From Mycoplana dimorpha (lineage in GTDB: Bacteria; Pseudomonadota; Alphaproteobacteria; Rhizobiales; Rhizobiaceae), in contig NZ_PZZZ01000002.1 in NCBI RefSeq assembly GCF_003046475.1, positions 62,001 through 126,000 on the forward strand: 64,000 nucleotides of DNA, given 5' to 3'. Below are positions 35,078 to 43,090 of this stretch, in pieces. Each line of letters starts with the position of its first letter. Positions within the stretch are counted from its first letter, which is position 1. The translations under genes were made by a program, and so were the position numbers. Under the pieces are notes generated by a model. That model was not told where the DNA came from. It saw nothing but the letters and a program-made list of their open reading frames with translations, and did no database searches.

Positions 35078-37639
35078 ATGGCAGAGTTTCCGCAACAGGC
35101 GAAGGTCGTAATCATCGGTCTCGGGGGCATTGTGGGGGCGTCCGTCGCCCATCACCTGATCGAGCGCGGATGGGACAATATCGTCGGCCTCGACAAGTCC
35201 GGCATTCCGACCGATATCGGTTCGACCGCCCATGCCTCCGACTTCTGCTACACGACCAGCCATGACTACCTGTCGGTCTGGACCACCCAGTACTCGATCG
35301 ATTTCTTCGAGAAGATGGGCCATTACGCCCGCATCGGCGGCCTGGAAGTGGCCCGCACCGGCGACGATGCCTGGATGGAGGAGATAAAGCGCAAGCTGAC
35401 CTCGGCCAAGGCGTTCGGCACCCGCGCCCATTACGTTTCGCCGGCCGAAATCAAGAAGCTGTTCCCGCTGATCGAGGAAGACAAGGTCCAGGGCGGCCTG
35501 TTCGATCCCGACGCCGGCCTCGTCATTCCGCGCTCGCAGACGGTTGCCGGCAAGCTCGTCGATGCCGCCGAAAAGACCGGCAAGCTGCAGGCCTTCGCCA
35601 ATACTCCCGCCCAGTCGCTGATCGTCGAGAACGGCCGCATCAAGGGCGTCGTCACCCATCGCGGCACGATCATGGCCGACCATGTCGTCGTCTGCGCCGG
35701 CATCTGGGGCCGCCTGATTGCCGAGATGGTTGGAGAAGACCTGCCGGTCATGCCGGTCGACCACCCGTTGACCTTCTTCGGCCCGTACAACGAGTTCGAA
35801 GGCACCGGCAAGGAGATCGGCTATCCGCTGCTGCGCGACCAGGGCAACTCCGCCTACATGCGCGACACCGGCGACCCGAAGACCACCGAGGGCGGCCAGA
35901 TTGAGTGGGGCTACTACGAGACTGATAATCCGCGCCTCTGCCACCCGCGCGACATCCTTGAAAAGCACGAGGCGCGCTTGTCGCCCTCGCAGCGCGACCT
36001 CGAGATGGAGCAGATCCTCGAGCCGCTGGAAAAGGCCATCGAACTGACGCCGATCCTCGGTGAGCTCGGCTACAACGAAGGTCACTCCTTCAACGGCCTC
36101 TTGCAGGTTTCGGCCGCCGGCGGCCCGTCGTGCGGCGAGAGCCAGAAGGTGCGCGGCCTGTGGTACTGCGTCGCCATCTGGGTGAAGGACGGTCCGGGCT
36201 ACGGCAAGCTGATCGCCGACTGGATGACCGACGGCCGCACCGTGATCGATCACAACGGCATCGACTACGCCCGCTTCTACCCGCATCAGCTGGAAGAAAA
36301 GTACATCGAGGGCCGCTGCTACGAGTCCGCCCAGAAGATCTACTTCCCCGCCGTGCATCCGCGCGAGCCTTTTGCCAATGGCCGAAACGTCAAGCGCTCG
36401 CCCTTCTATGAGCGTGAGGTCGAGCTCGGCGGCTATTTCATGGAACTCGGCGGCTGGGAGCGTGCGCATGGCTACAAGGCCAACGAGCATCTCCTGGAGA
36501 AGTACGGCGATCGCGTGCCGGTCCGCGAGAACGAGTGGGACAACCGCCACTTCTGGCGCGTCTCCAACGCCGAGCATCTGGCGCTGAGCGAGGATTGCGG
36601 CATCATCAACCTCTCGCATTTCCACATGGTGGACATCGAAGGTCCGGACCATGTCGAGCTTCTCGAATGGCTCTGCGCCGCCAAGATTGGCGGCGATGCA
36701 AACATTGGCAAGGGCATCTACACCCACTTCCTCGACGACGAGGGCATGGTTCGCGCCGACTTCACGGTCTTCCGCATGGCCGATCGCTGCCGCCTCGTGA
36801 ACGGTGCCGATGCCGGCCCGCGCGACTTGCACTACATGCGTCGCGTCGCGGAGGATCGCGGCCTCGACGTCACCATCACCGACGTTTCGGAAAAATTCAT
36901 CACCATCGGCATCTGGGGCCCGAATGCGCGCACCACGCTGAAGAAGGTGGTTGCCGATCCGGCCGGCCTTGATGTCGAAAACTTCCCCTTCGCCGCGATC
37001 AAGCCGATCGAGATCGCCGGCAAGACGGTCAGCGCCTTCCGCATCTCCTATGTCGGCGAGCAGGGCTGGGAACTGCACATGAAATACGAGGACGGCCTTG
37101 CCGTTTGGGATGCGCTGCGCTCCACGGGCGTCATGGCGGTCGGCGTCGAGACCTATGCAAACTCGCGCCGCATGGAAAAGAGCCTGCGTCTGCAGAACGC
37201 CGACCTTCTCACCCAGTACAACCTCATCGAGGCCGACCTTGCCCGCCCGAAGGTCAAGGAGGCCGACTTCCGCGGCAAGGCGAAGCACCTGGAATACAAG
37301 GCGCGCGACCACCAGCCCGCCATGCTCTGCACGCTGGTGATGACGGAGAATACCGACCGGAACGGCGTGAAGCGCTATCCGCTCGGCAACCTGCCTGTCA
37401 TGGATCCGGAAACCGGCGAGGTTCTGGTCGATGAGCTCGGCCGCCGCTCCTACACGACGTCGATCGCCTTTGGCCCGACGATCGGCAAGAATATTGCGCT
37501 CGCCTACCTGCCGCACGCCTATTGCCAGGAAGGCCGCAAGCTCAACATTCAGTACTTCGCCGAGACTTACCCCGTCGAGGTTGTCGGGATCGGCTACAAG
37601 CCGCTCTACGACCCGGAGAACCTGAAGCCCCGCACCTGA
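35078..37639 (+). CDS. Sarcosine/dimethylglycine dehydrogenase-like FAD enzyme with GcvT domain
   Basis: 853 residues in two halves. The N-terminal half (to about 440) is a DAO-type FAD oxidoreductase: VVIIGLGGIVGASVAHHLIERG at residue 9 and a STAHASDF segment whose His sits where covalent FAD attachment occurs in relatives. The C-terminal half is a GcvT-like tetrahydrofolate domain (SNAEHLALSEDCGIINLSHFHMVDIEGPDHVELL, then GEQGWELHM). Such enzymes demethylate sarcosine or dimethylglycine and pass the one-carbon unit to tetrahydrofolate. Substrate (sarcosine, dimethylglycine or a related N-methyl compound) is not decided by motifs. A strong terminator follows. Confidence 0.87.
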   Translation: MAEFPQQAKVVIIGLGGIVGASVAHHLIERGWDNIVGLDKSGIPTDIGSTAHASDFCYTTSHDYLSVWTTQYSIDFFEKMGHYARIGGLEVARTGDDAWMEEIKRKLTSAKAFGTRAHYVSPAEIKKLFPLIEEDKVQGGLFDPDAGLVIPRSQTVAGKLVDAAEKTGKLQAFANTPAQSLIVENGRIKGVVTHRGTIMADHVVVCAGIWGRLIAEMVGEDLPVMPVDHPLTFFGPYNEFEGTGKEIGYPLLRDQGNSAYMRDTGDPKTTEGGQIEWGYYETDNPRLCHPRDILEKHEARLSPSQRDLEMEQILEPLEKAIELTPILGELGYNEGHSFNGLLQVSAAGGPSCGESQKVRGLWYCVAIWVKDGPGYGKLIADWMTDGRTVIDHNGIDYARFYPHQLEEKYIEGRCYESAQKIYFPAVHPREPFANGRNVKRSPFYEREVELGGYFMELGGWERAHGYKANEHLLEKYGDRVPVRENEWDNRHFWRVSNAEHLALSEDCGIINLSHFHMVDIEGPDHVELLEWLCAAKIGGDANIGKGIYTHFLDDEGMVRADFTVFRMADRCRLVNGADAGPRDLHYMRRVAEDRGLDVTITDVSEKFITIGIWGPNARTTLKKVVADPAGLDVENFPFAAIKPIEIAGKTVSAFRISYVGEQGWELHMKYEDGLAVWDALRSTGVMAVGVETYANSRRMEKSLRLQNADLLTQYNLIEADLARPKVKEADFRGKAKHLEYKARDHQPAMLCTLVMTENTDRNGVKRYPLGNLPVMDPETGEVLVDELGRRSYTTSIAFGPTIGKNIALAYLPHAYCQEGRKLNIQYFAETYPVEVVGIGYKPLYDPENLKPRT

Positions 37640-37677
37640 TTGCGGTGCCGCTGCGGCGGCGAGGTCCTGTCTCTTGA

Positions 37678-37717
37678 CGAAAGGCGTGCCGGTTCATAGC
37701 GGCGCGCCTTTCGCATT
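37678..37717 (+). terminator. Hairpin terminator after the GcvT-domain dehydrogenase
   Basis: Stem CGAAAGGCG (37678-37686) with CGCCTTTCG (37705-37713), extended inward by about five pairs including one G-T, followed by CATTTTG. It is 39 bases after the stop. Confidence 0.75.
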
Positions 37718-37785
37718 TTGGGAAGGCTTGCGCGGCCGCTGCAGGGGCCCAGCCCGCGATGCGACTCCACGTTATAGGTGCGCCG

Positions 37786-38268
37786 TCATTCGAAGGTGGC
37801 CAGCAGCTTTCGCAAAAGTGAGTCGAGCTCCTGGCGTTCTGCGGGGCTCAGTGCTTCCACGAGCCGGTGCTGATTCTCGACATGGGCGGTCACCGCCTCT
37901 TCGACCGCCGCCAGTCCCTTCGGCGTCAGGCCGACCAGCACGCTGCGCCCGTCGCCCGGGTTCTGGACTCGCTCGACCATACCGGTCTTCTCCAGCTGGT
38001 CGATGCGGTTGGTCATCGTGCCCGAGGTCACCATCGTCGCGGCGAGAAGATCCCCCGGCGAAAGCCGATAGGGCGCACCCGAGCGGCGCAGCGTCGCCAG
38101 CACGTCGAAGCTGGCGCGGGAAAGCCCGTGCTCGGCCAGCACGCGTTCGATTTCACGCGCCAGATGGGCCCGCAGGCGGCCGAAGCGCCCGAGCAGCCCC
38201 ATCGGCGCTACGTCGAGGTCCGGCCGTTCCCGACTCCATTGGGCGAGGATTCTGTCCACGTGATCCAT
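37786..38268 (-). CDS. MarR-family transcriptional regulator
   Basis: 160 residues. The winged helix is at about 55-120: SRASFDVLATLRRSGAPYRLSPGDLLAATMVTSGTMTNRIDQLEKTGMVERVQNPGDGRSVLVGLT. The 'DRDxR' wing motif is present as DGRS. It is divergent from an EamA exporter, and two palindromes lie in the shared promoter region, so it probably represses itself and the exporter and is released by a small ligand. Confidence 0.9.
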   Translation of the reverse strand: MDHVDRILAQWSRERPDLDVAPMGLLGRFGRLRAHLAREIERVLAEHGLSRASFDVLATLRRSGAPYRLSPGDLLAATMVTSGTMTNRIDQLEKTGMVERVQNPGDGRSVLVGLTPKGLAAVEEAVTAHVENQHRLVEALSPAERQELDSLLRKLLATFE

Positions 38269-38287
38269 GGCAGGACTATCAGCAGGA

Positions 38288-38309
38288 TTTCTCTTGACGT
38301 CAAGAGAAA
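38288..38309. promoter_or_regulatory. 22-bp perfect palindrome, MarR operator 1
   Basis: A perfect 22-bp palindrome whose core is TCTCTTGACGTCAAGAGA (38290-38307). It starts 20 bases from the MarR start codon, and the half-site TCTTGA matches the second palindrome at 38316. Strong candidate for autorepression. Confidence 0.75.
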
Positions 38310-38315
38310 CTGAGA

Positions 38316-38333
38316 TATCTTGAGGTCAAGATA
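38316..38333. promoter_or_regulatory. Palindrome TATCTTGA-GG-TCAAGATA, MarR operator 2
   Basis: An 8+8-bp inverted repeat separated by GG, ending 17 bases before the EamA gene start. It shares TCTTGAxGTCAAGA with operator 1, and centre-to-centre spacing is about 26 bases. The position would block transcription or translation of the exporter gene. Confidence 0.75.
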
Positions 38334-38350
38334 AAAAGGAGAGTCCCAGT

Positions 38351-39265
38351 ATGAGCAGATGGCACGATGTCCTCATCACCGCGATCGCACCAACGATCTG
38401 GGGCAGCACCTATATCGTCACGACGGAACTGCTGCCGCCGGGCTATCCCTTGACGGTTTCCCTCCTCCGGGCATTGCCGGCCGGGCTCCTTCTGCTCCTG
38501 CTCGTGCGCCGCCTTCCGGAGGGGATCTGGTGGGCGCGCACCGTCCTGCTCGGTGCTCTCAACTTCTCGTTCTTCTGGGCCATGCTGTTCGTCTCGGCCT
38601 ATCGCCTGCCCGGCGGCGTCGCGGCGACGGTCGGGGCGATACAGCCGCTGATCGTCATCGTTCTGTCGCGGTTCGTCATCGGCACGCCGATCCGCGCCCT
38701 CTCCGTGGTGGCTGGGATCGGCGGCATTGCCGGAGTCGCCCTTCTCGTCCTGACGCCGCATGCGACGCTCGATCCGCTCGGCATCACGGCCGGCCTCGCA
38801 GGTGCCGTCTCGATGGCGTTCGGGACCGTCCTGTCGCGCCATTGGCAGCCCCCCGTTTCGCCGCTTACCTTCACGGCCTGGCAGTTGACGGCCGGAGGCA
38901 TCCTGCTGATCCCGGTCGTCCTGCTGCTCGAACCGCCGCTGCCGCCGCTGACCGGCACCAACCTTCTCGGCTTCGCCTATCTTGGCCTGATCGGCGCCGC
39001 GCTTACCTATATCCTGTGGTTCCGGGGCCTTTCGCGGCTCGGGCCGCCGGCCGTCGCCCCGCTCGGCTTCCTCAGTCCGCTGATGGCGGTCCTGCTCGGC
39101 TGGGCGATCCTGGACCAAACCCTCACGCTGCTGCAGGCAGCCGGCATGGCGGTGGTGCTGGCAAGCGTCTGGCTCAGCCAGTGGGTCCAGACCACGGTGC
39201 GTCGAACCGACCAATTGCCAGGCGACGGCGGCCTTCCTATTTTCAAGGCATGGAACAAGCCGTAG
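38351..39265 (+). CDS. EamA/DMT-family exporter
   Basis: 304 residues with ten predicted membrane segments in two EamA repeats (about 7-135 and 150-285). TIWGSTYIVTTELLPPGYPLTVSLLRALPAGLLLL is the typical start. DMT proteins of this type export amino acids or metabolites. GGAGAG precedes the ATG. The haemoglobin gene begins 16 bases before this stop, so the two are translationally linked. Regulation by the divergent MarR is likely. Confidence 0.9.
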   Translation: MSRWHDVLITAIAPTIWGSTYIVTTELLPPGYPLTVSLLRALPAGLLLLLLVRRLPEGIWWARTVLLGALNFSFFWAMLFVSAYRLPGGVAATVGAIQPLIVIVLSRFVIGTPIRALSVVAGIGGIAGVALLVLTPHATLDPLGITAGLAGAVSMAFGTVLSRHWQPPVSPLTFTAWQLTAGGILLIPVVLLLEPPLPPLTGTNLLGFAYLGLIGAALTYILWFRGLSRLGPPAVAPLGFLSPLMAVLLGWAILDQTLTLLQAAGMAVVLASVWLSQWVQTTVRRTDQLPGDGGLPIFKAWNKP

Positions 39266-39717
39266 AGAGCCGCCGCTCGCACTTCGAGGACATCCGCGCC
39301 AGGGCGCGCGACGAGATGGCCGCGATCGGCATCGGCGCCGAGTTCATTCCGATTCTCGTCGAAACCTTCTATGGCCGGGTGCGCGCGCATCCGGAGCTCG
39401 GGCCGGTATTCGACGCGCGCCTGTCCGGCCGCTGGCCGGAGCACATGGAGAGGATGAAGCGGTTCTGGTCGGCGGTGGCGTTCAAGGACGGTGGCTATGA
39501 CGGCAAGCCGGTGATGGCGCATCAGGGGGTCGCCAACATCAACCCGCCGCTGTTCCAGGTCTGGCTCGGCCTCTTTTCCGCAACGCTCGACGACCTCGCG
39601 CCGACGCAGGAAGCAAAGACCTGGTTCATGGCGACCGCAGAGCGGATTGCCCGCAGCCTGGTGCTGTCGCTGTTCTACAATCCCGCCGACGACGATCCGG
39701 GCCGCGGCCGTGCCTGA
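39250..39717 (+). CDS. Group III truncated haemoglobin
   Basis: 155 residues. The class III truncated globin pattern is visible: LVETFYGRVRAHPELGPVFDARL, WPEHMERMKRFWSAVAFKDGGYDGKP then MAHQGV, in which the His is the likely proximal haem ligand, and ERIARSLVLSLF at the C-terminus. Such globins bind oxygen or nitric oxide; the physiological task in most species is not fixed. It overlaps the exporter gene by 16 bases in another frame. The N-terminus is about 20 residues longer than usual. Confidence 0.85.
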   Translation: MEQAVESRRSHFEDIRARARDEMAAIGIGAEFIPILVETFYGRVRAHPELGPVFDARLSGRWPEHMERMKRFWSAVAFKDGGYDGKPVMAHQGVANINPPLFQVWLGLFSATLDDLAPTQEAKTWFMATAERIARSLVLSLFYNPADDDPGRGRA

Positions 39718-39744
39718 AGCGGATGCGCCGCCCGGGCGCGCTCG

Positions 39745-40653
39745 TCAGGCCTCCGGCCGCACAGCCGCCGTGACGCCGGCGCTTGCCGCCACCACCAGCG
39801 CCGTTCCAAGCATCTGCAGCGCCGTCATCGCCTGGCCGAGGATCACAAAGCCGGCCAGCGCACCAATGGCCGGCTCGAGGCTCATCAGGATGCCGAAGGC
39901 CGCTGTCGGCATGCGCCTCAGCGCAATCATCTCCAGCACATAGGGAAGCAGCGGCATCAGCACGGCAAGGCCGAGCATCGTCGACAGCACGCCCGGCAAC
40001 ATCATCTGCGGCAATTGTGCTACTGCTGCCGGAGCGCAAACGCCAGCCGCGACGAGCAGCGCTATCGCCAGCCCTTCCAGTCCCGGAAGCAGCCGGCCCG
40101 TCTTCTTCATCAGGACGATGTAGGCGCCCCAGCCGATGGCGGCGCCGGCGGCCAGCAGCAGTCCTGCCGGGTCGCCCGTCCAGCTTTCACCGTCGTGGCT
40201 GAGGAGGACGACACCAGCCAGGGCCGCGATGGGCCAGGCGAGCCGCCGGCCGGTCAGGCCGCCAAAGGTCGCGACTGCGAGCGGCCCAAGGAACTCGATG
40301 GCAACTGTTAGGCCCAGGGGGATGCGCAGGATCGCTGCATAGAAGCAGACCGTCACCGCCGCGATCGCTATGCCGAGCAGTATCGCGCTCTTCCATTGGG
40401 CGCGGCTATAGGTGCGCACCGGCGGCCGCAGGATCGCCAGCAGAATGAGGGCGGCGAACAGCAGGCGCAGGAAGCTCGTCGCGAACGTGCCGAACGCGCC
40501 GACGACGCCGGTCGAGAGAGCCGATCCGATCTGCATGCCCGACATCGACAGGAGGCAGAAGACGACGCCGGTGAACAAGGCGGCGCGCCACGCCGGGCGG
40601 ACCGGGCCGACGCCGGTCTCATCGGGAACGTCCGTCGCTGCGCTCGGATCCAC
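39745..40653 (-). CDS. RhtA-like EamA/DMT exporter
   Basis: 302 residues, ten predicted membrane segments in two repeats. IPLGLTVAIEFLGPLAVATF and LPYVLEMIALRRMPTAAFGILMSLEPAIGALAGFVILGQ are close to RhtA, a threonine/homoserine exporter, so amino-acid efflux is likely. A GTG start at 40653 is preferred, with GGAGGAG eight bases upstream; a GTG at 40677 in the same frame precedes that ribosome site. It is convergent with the globin gene. Confidence 0.87.
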   Translation of the reverse strand: MDPSAATDVPDETGVGPVRPAWRAALFTGVVFCLLSMSGMQIGSALSTGVVGAFGTFATSFLRLLFAALILLAILRPPVRTYSRAQWKSAILLGIAIAAVTVCFYAAILRIPLGLTVAIEFLGPLAVATFGGLTGRRLAWPIAALAGVVLLSHDGESWTGDPAGLLLAAGAAIGWGAYIVLMKKTGRLLPGLEGLAIALLVAAGVCAPAAVAQLPQMMLPGVLSTMLGLAVLMPLLPYVLEMIALRRMPTAAFGILMSLEPAIGALAGFVILGQAMTALQMLGTALVVAASAGVTAAVRPEA

Positions 40654-40783
40654 GATACGATCTCCTCCGGGTATCACTCGTAACGGAAGAGTTGCCGTGC
40701 TTCAATTGATAGTGGTGGTGCTAAGTTTCAGCAGCTTGATGGCGGGCCGTCGCGGTCCGGCATCGCAGTGCCGGCGGGCGGAG

Positions 40784-40812
40784 GCGGAGCCGGGCGGGCT
40801 GCCCGGCTCCGC
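40784..40812. terminator. Strong hairpin without T-run, downstream of OmpA lipoprotein gene
   Basis: 12-bp perfect stem (GCGGAGCCGGGC at 40784-40795 with 40801-40812), five-base loop. It follows the OmpA stop on the minus strand by about 14 bases. No T-run follows, so it may act as a 3' stability hairpin or a weak terminator. Confidence 0.5.
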
Positions 40813-40826
40813 AGAAGTTCGGACGA

Positions 40827-41492
40827 TCAGGCCTGGCGCAGCGGCGAGATCGAGATTTCCACACGGCGGTTCTGCGCACGTCCGGCCTCGGTGGCGTTCG
40901 ACGCGATCGGCCGGTCCTTGCCGTAGCCCATTGCCGAGATCCGACGCTGGTCGACGCCGCGCGAGCCGAGATAGTTTGCGACCGAATAGGCGCGCCGCTC
41001 CGAAAGCCCCTGGTTGTACCCTGCCGAGCCGGTGGAGTCGGTATGCCCGTCGACGTCGATCAGCGACTTGTCGAACTTGCGGAGCACGATCGCCACCGAA
41101 TCGAGCGTCGAATAGAAGCCCGGAACGATCTGGTCCTGATCCGTGGCGAAGGTGATGTTGGAGGGCATGTTGAGGATGATCCGGTCGCCGGCGCGGGTCA
41201 CCGATACGCCGGTGCCCTGCAGCTGCGCGCGGAGTTCGGCTTCCTGGTTGTCCATGTAGTTGCCGATCGCGCCGCCTGCGAGCGCCCCGACGCCGGCGCC
41301 GATCAGCGCGGCGTTGCGGCGTTGCACCGGATTGTTGCCGACGAGAAGCCCGGTCGCGGCGCCGAGACCGGCACCGATCAGCGCGCCGCCGGCGGTGTTC
41401 GACATCTTCTGTTCACCCGTATAGGGATCGGTGGTCGTGCATGCGGAAAGATAGATTGCGGAGAGCGAGAGAATGGCGATTTTCTTGAACAT
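40827..41492 (-). CDS. OmpA-family lipoprotein with glycine-zipper
   Basis: 221 residues. A lipoprotein signal peptide (MFKKIAILSLSAIYLSAC) with lipobox LSAC at residue 18; then a glycine-zipper segment (GGALIGAGLGAATGLLVG and GAGVGALAGGAIGNYM) and a C-terminal OmpA domain (DVDGHTDSTGSAGYNQGLSERRAYSVANYL, residues about 145-215) with the Asp and Arg that bind diaminopimelate of peptidoglycan. It would anchor the outer membrane to the wall (Pal/YiaD-like). The start at 41492 is chosen for the signal peptide. The gene appears monocistronic. Confidence 0.92.
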   Translation of the reverse strand: MFKKIAILSLSAIYLSACTTTDPYTGEQKMSNTAGGALIGAGLGAATGLLVGNNPVQRRNAALIGAGVGALAGGAIGNYMDNQEAELRAQLQGTGVSVTRAGDRIILNMPSNITFATDQDQIVPGFYSTLDSVAIVLRKFDKSLIDVDGHTDSTGSAGYNQGLSERRAYSVANYLGSRGVDQRRISAMGYGKDRPIASNATEAGRAQNRRVEISISPLRQA

Positions 41493-41589
41493 GGAGACCG
41501 TTTCCGAGCGTTTGTCGTGATTCTGTTTCAATCTATGGATTACGGCAGGAACATGAACGGCGAGCGTCTGTCCCCAGCCTGCAAAATCT

Positions 41590-42615
41590 TCAGTCTTCGA
41601 TGCCCTTGAGCACGTTGGCGACGTTCAGTCCGATTTCCGGAACGCCGTAGCCGCCTTCCATGACCACCAGCAGCGGTACCTTGCTGGCGGCGACCGTCCG
41701 GCCCATCGCGATGTAGTCGGGGGAGGTCAGCTTGAAGAAGGAGATCGGGTCCTTTTCGAACGTGTCGACGCCAAGCGAAACGACGATGGCCTCGGCCCCG
41801 AATTCGCCGATGCGTTTGAGTGATTCCGCGAGCGCCGCGCCCCAAATGCTGTAGGGCGTGCCACGACCCATCGGATAGTTCTGCGTCGTGCCCGTGCCCG
41901 CGCCCTTGCCGGTCTCTTCCGCATAGCCAAGGAAATGCGGGAAGGCCTCGGCGGGGTCGCCGTGCAGCGAGGCGAAGAAGACGTCGCCGCGTTCGTAGAA
42001 GATGTCCTGCGTGCCGTTGCCATGGTGAAAGTCGACGTCGAGCACCGCAACCTTCTTGGCGCCCTTATCGAGAAGGCGCTGTGCGGCGACGGCCGCGTTG
42101 TTGATGAAGCAATAGCCGCCGAACATGTCGATGCCGGCATGGTGGCCCGGCGGACGGCACAGCGAGAAGGCCGCCTTGTGGCCGGAAGCGACGAGATCGG
42201 CCCCGTCGATCGCCGACGACATCGACGACAGCGCCGCCTCCCAGGTTCCGGGCGAAATCGCCGTCTCGGCGGCGTTGCAGTAGTAGCCGAGTTGTCCTTC
42301 GATGTCGGTCGGGATGCGTGGCGAGGTCCGGCGCACGGGGAATGACGTGGCGATTGCCTCGCCCTGGTAGCCGGCCGCCTTCCAGCGCTCCCAGGCTCCT
42401 TCCAGGAACGTCAGGTAGCCGGCGTCGTGGACCTTGAGCGCCGTCTCGAGGCCGTGTCTGGCCGGGGCGACGACGTCGGTGAAACCGGCTTCCTTCACTG
42501 CCGCAAGAATCCATTCCGCACGGAAGGGTGCCTCGAAGGGCTGCACGAGTTCACCGCCGTGGAGTTCGGTCCTAGCGTTCCTGAGCTTGTGATCTTCCGA
42601 GAATACGACTCGCAT
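41590..42615 (-). CDS. Histone-deacetylase-family / acetylpolyamine amidohydrolase
   Basis: 341-residue Zn-dependent deacetylase. The active site is visible: PPGHHAGIDMFGGYCFINN (His pair), VLDVDFHHGNGTQD (Asp and His metal ligands) and SLGVDTFEKDP (third metal ligand Asp). The L1-like insert and length fit bacterial acetylpolyamine amidohydrolases (AphA), which remove acetyl groups from acetylated polyamines. It stands alone between the OmpA lipoprotein and the peptide ABC operon. Substrate is inferred from family only. Confidence 0.87.
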   Translation of the reverse strand: MRVVFSEDHKLRNARTELHGGELVQPFEAPFRAEWILAAVKEAGFTDVVAPARHGLETALKVHDAGYLTFLEGAWERWKAAGYQGEAIATSFPVRRTSPRIPTDIEGQLGYYCNAAETAISPGTWEAALSSMSSAIDGADLVASGHKAAFSLCRPPGHHAGIDMFGGYCFINNAAVAAQRLLDKGAKKVAVLDVDFHHGNGTQDIFYERGDVFFASLHGDPAEAFPHFLGYAEETGKGAGTGTTQNYPMGRGTPYSIWGAALAESLKRIGEFGAEAIVVSLGVDTFEKDPISFFKLTSPDYIAMGRTVAASKVPLLVVMEGGYGVPEIGLNVANVLKGIED

Positions 42616-43090
42616 GCAAGATTCCCCCGTTTCGGTGCGCGGACGTTATCCTCTAAGCGCCTCGTGAGGCAAGGCACCCCGAGCGGCCATCCAGCATCGC
42701 TGTGCGGTTGTGGCCCTCGTGGCCGGCCAGCCGATGTCGCTCAACCGGAGGGAGCAACCCCTTGAAGGGCGAGCGGCGCCAATCCGCCTGCGTCGAGCGC
42801 CTCGTCCGGTTTTCCACCCGCCAGACGCAGCGCCACAATTGGGGTGCTTGATCGATCGTGCCGAAGGCGATCTTCGACTTGTGTCGGCTGGGGCGGAGGC
42901 GCTTGCGCGAGGCGATTTCTCGCGGCCCGGTAAGGTCCGAACCGCATGAGGGGCAATGCAATCCTGACGTTCAGTATGCGACTTTGTCAGGCGCAATTGG
43001 CGAAATATGGCGTAAAACTCCTTGCTTTCGCGAAATAACTGGCATTCACTTCGCCATATCGATGCAAAACAACAAGGGGAAGGATACAAC
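42616..43090. other. Intergenic region before the peptide-transport operon
   Basis: 475 bases with no gene I can support. The last 120 bases are AT-richer and hold ATATGGCG (43005-43012) and its inverted copy CGCCATAT (43052-43059), 39 bases apart, in the likely promoter area of the ABC operon. AAGGA at about 43079-43084 is the ribosome site for the gene at 43091. Confidence 0.4.

Noticed and set aside
35075-37516. 813-codon minus-strand frame opposite the FAD/GcvT dehydrogenase
   Set aside because: Shadow of a well-supported gene; no recognisable motif.
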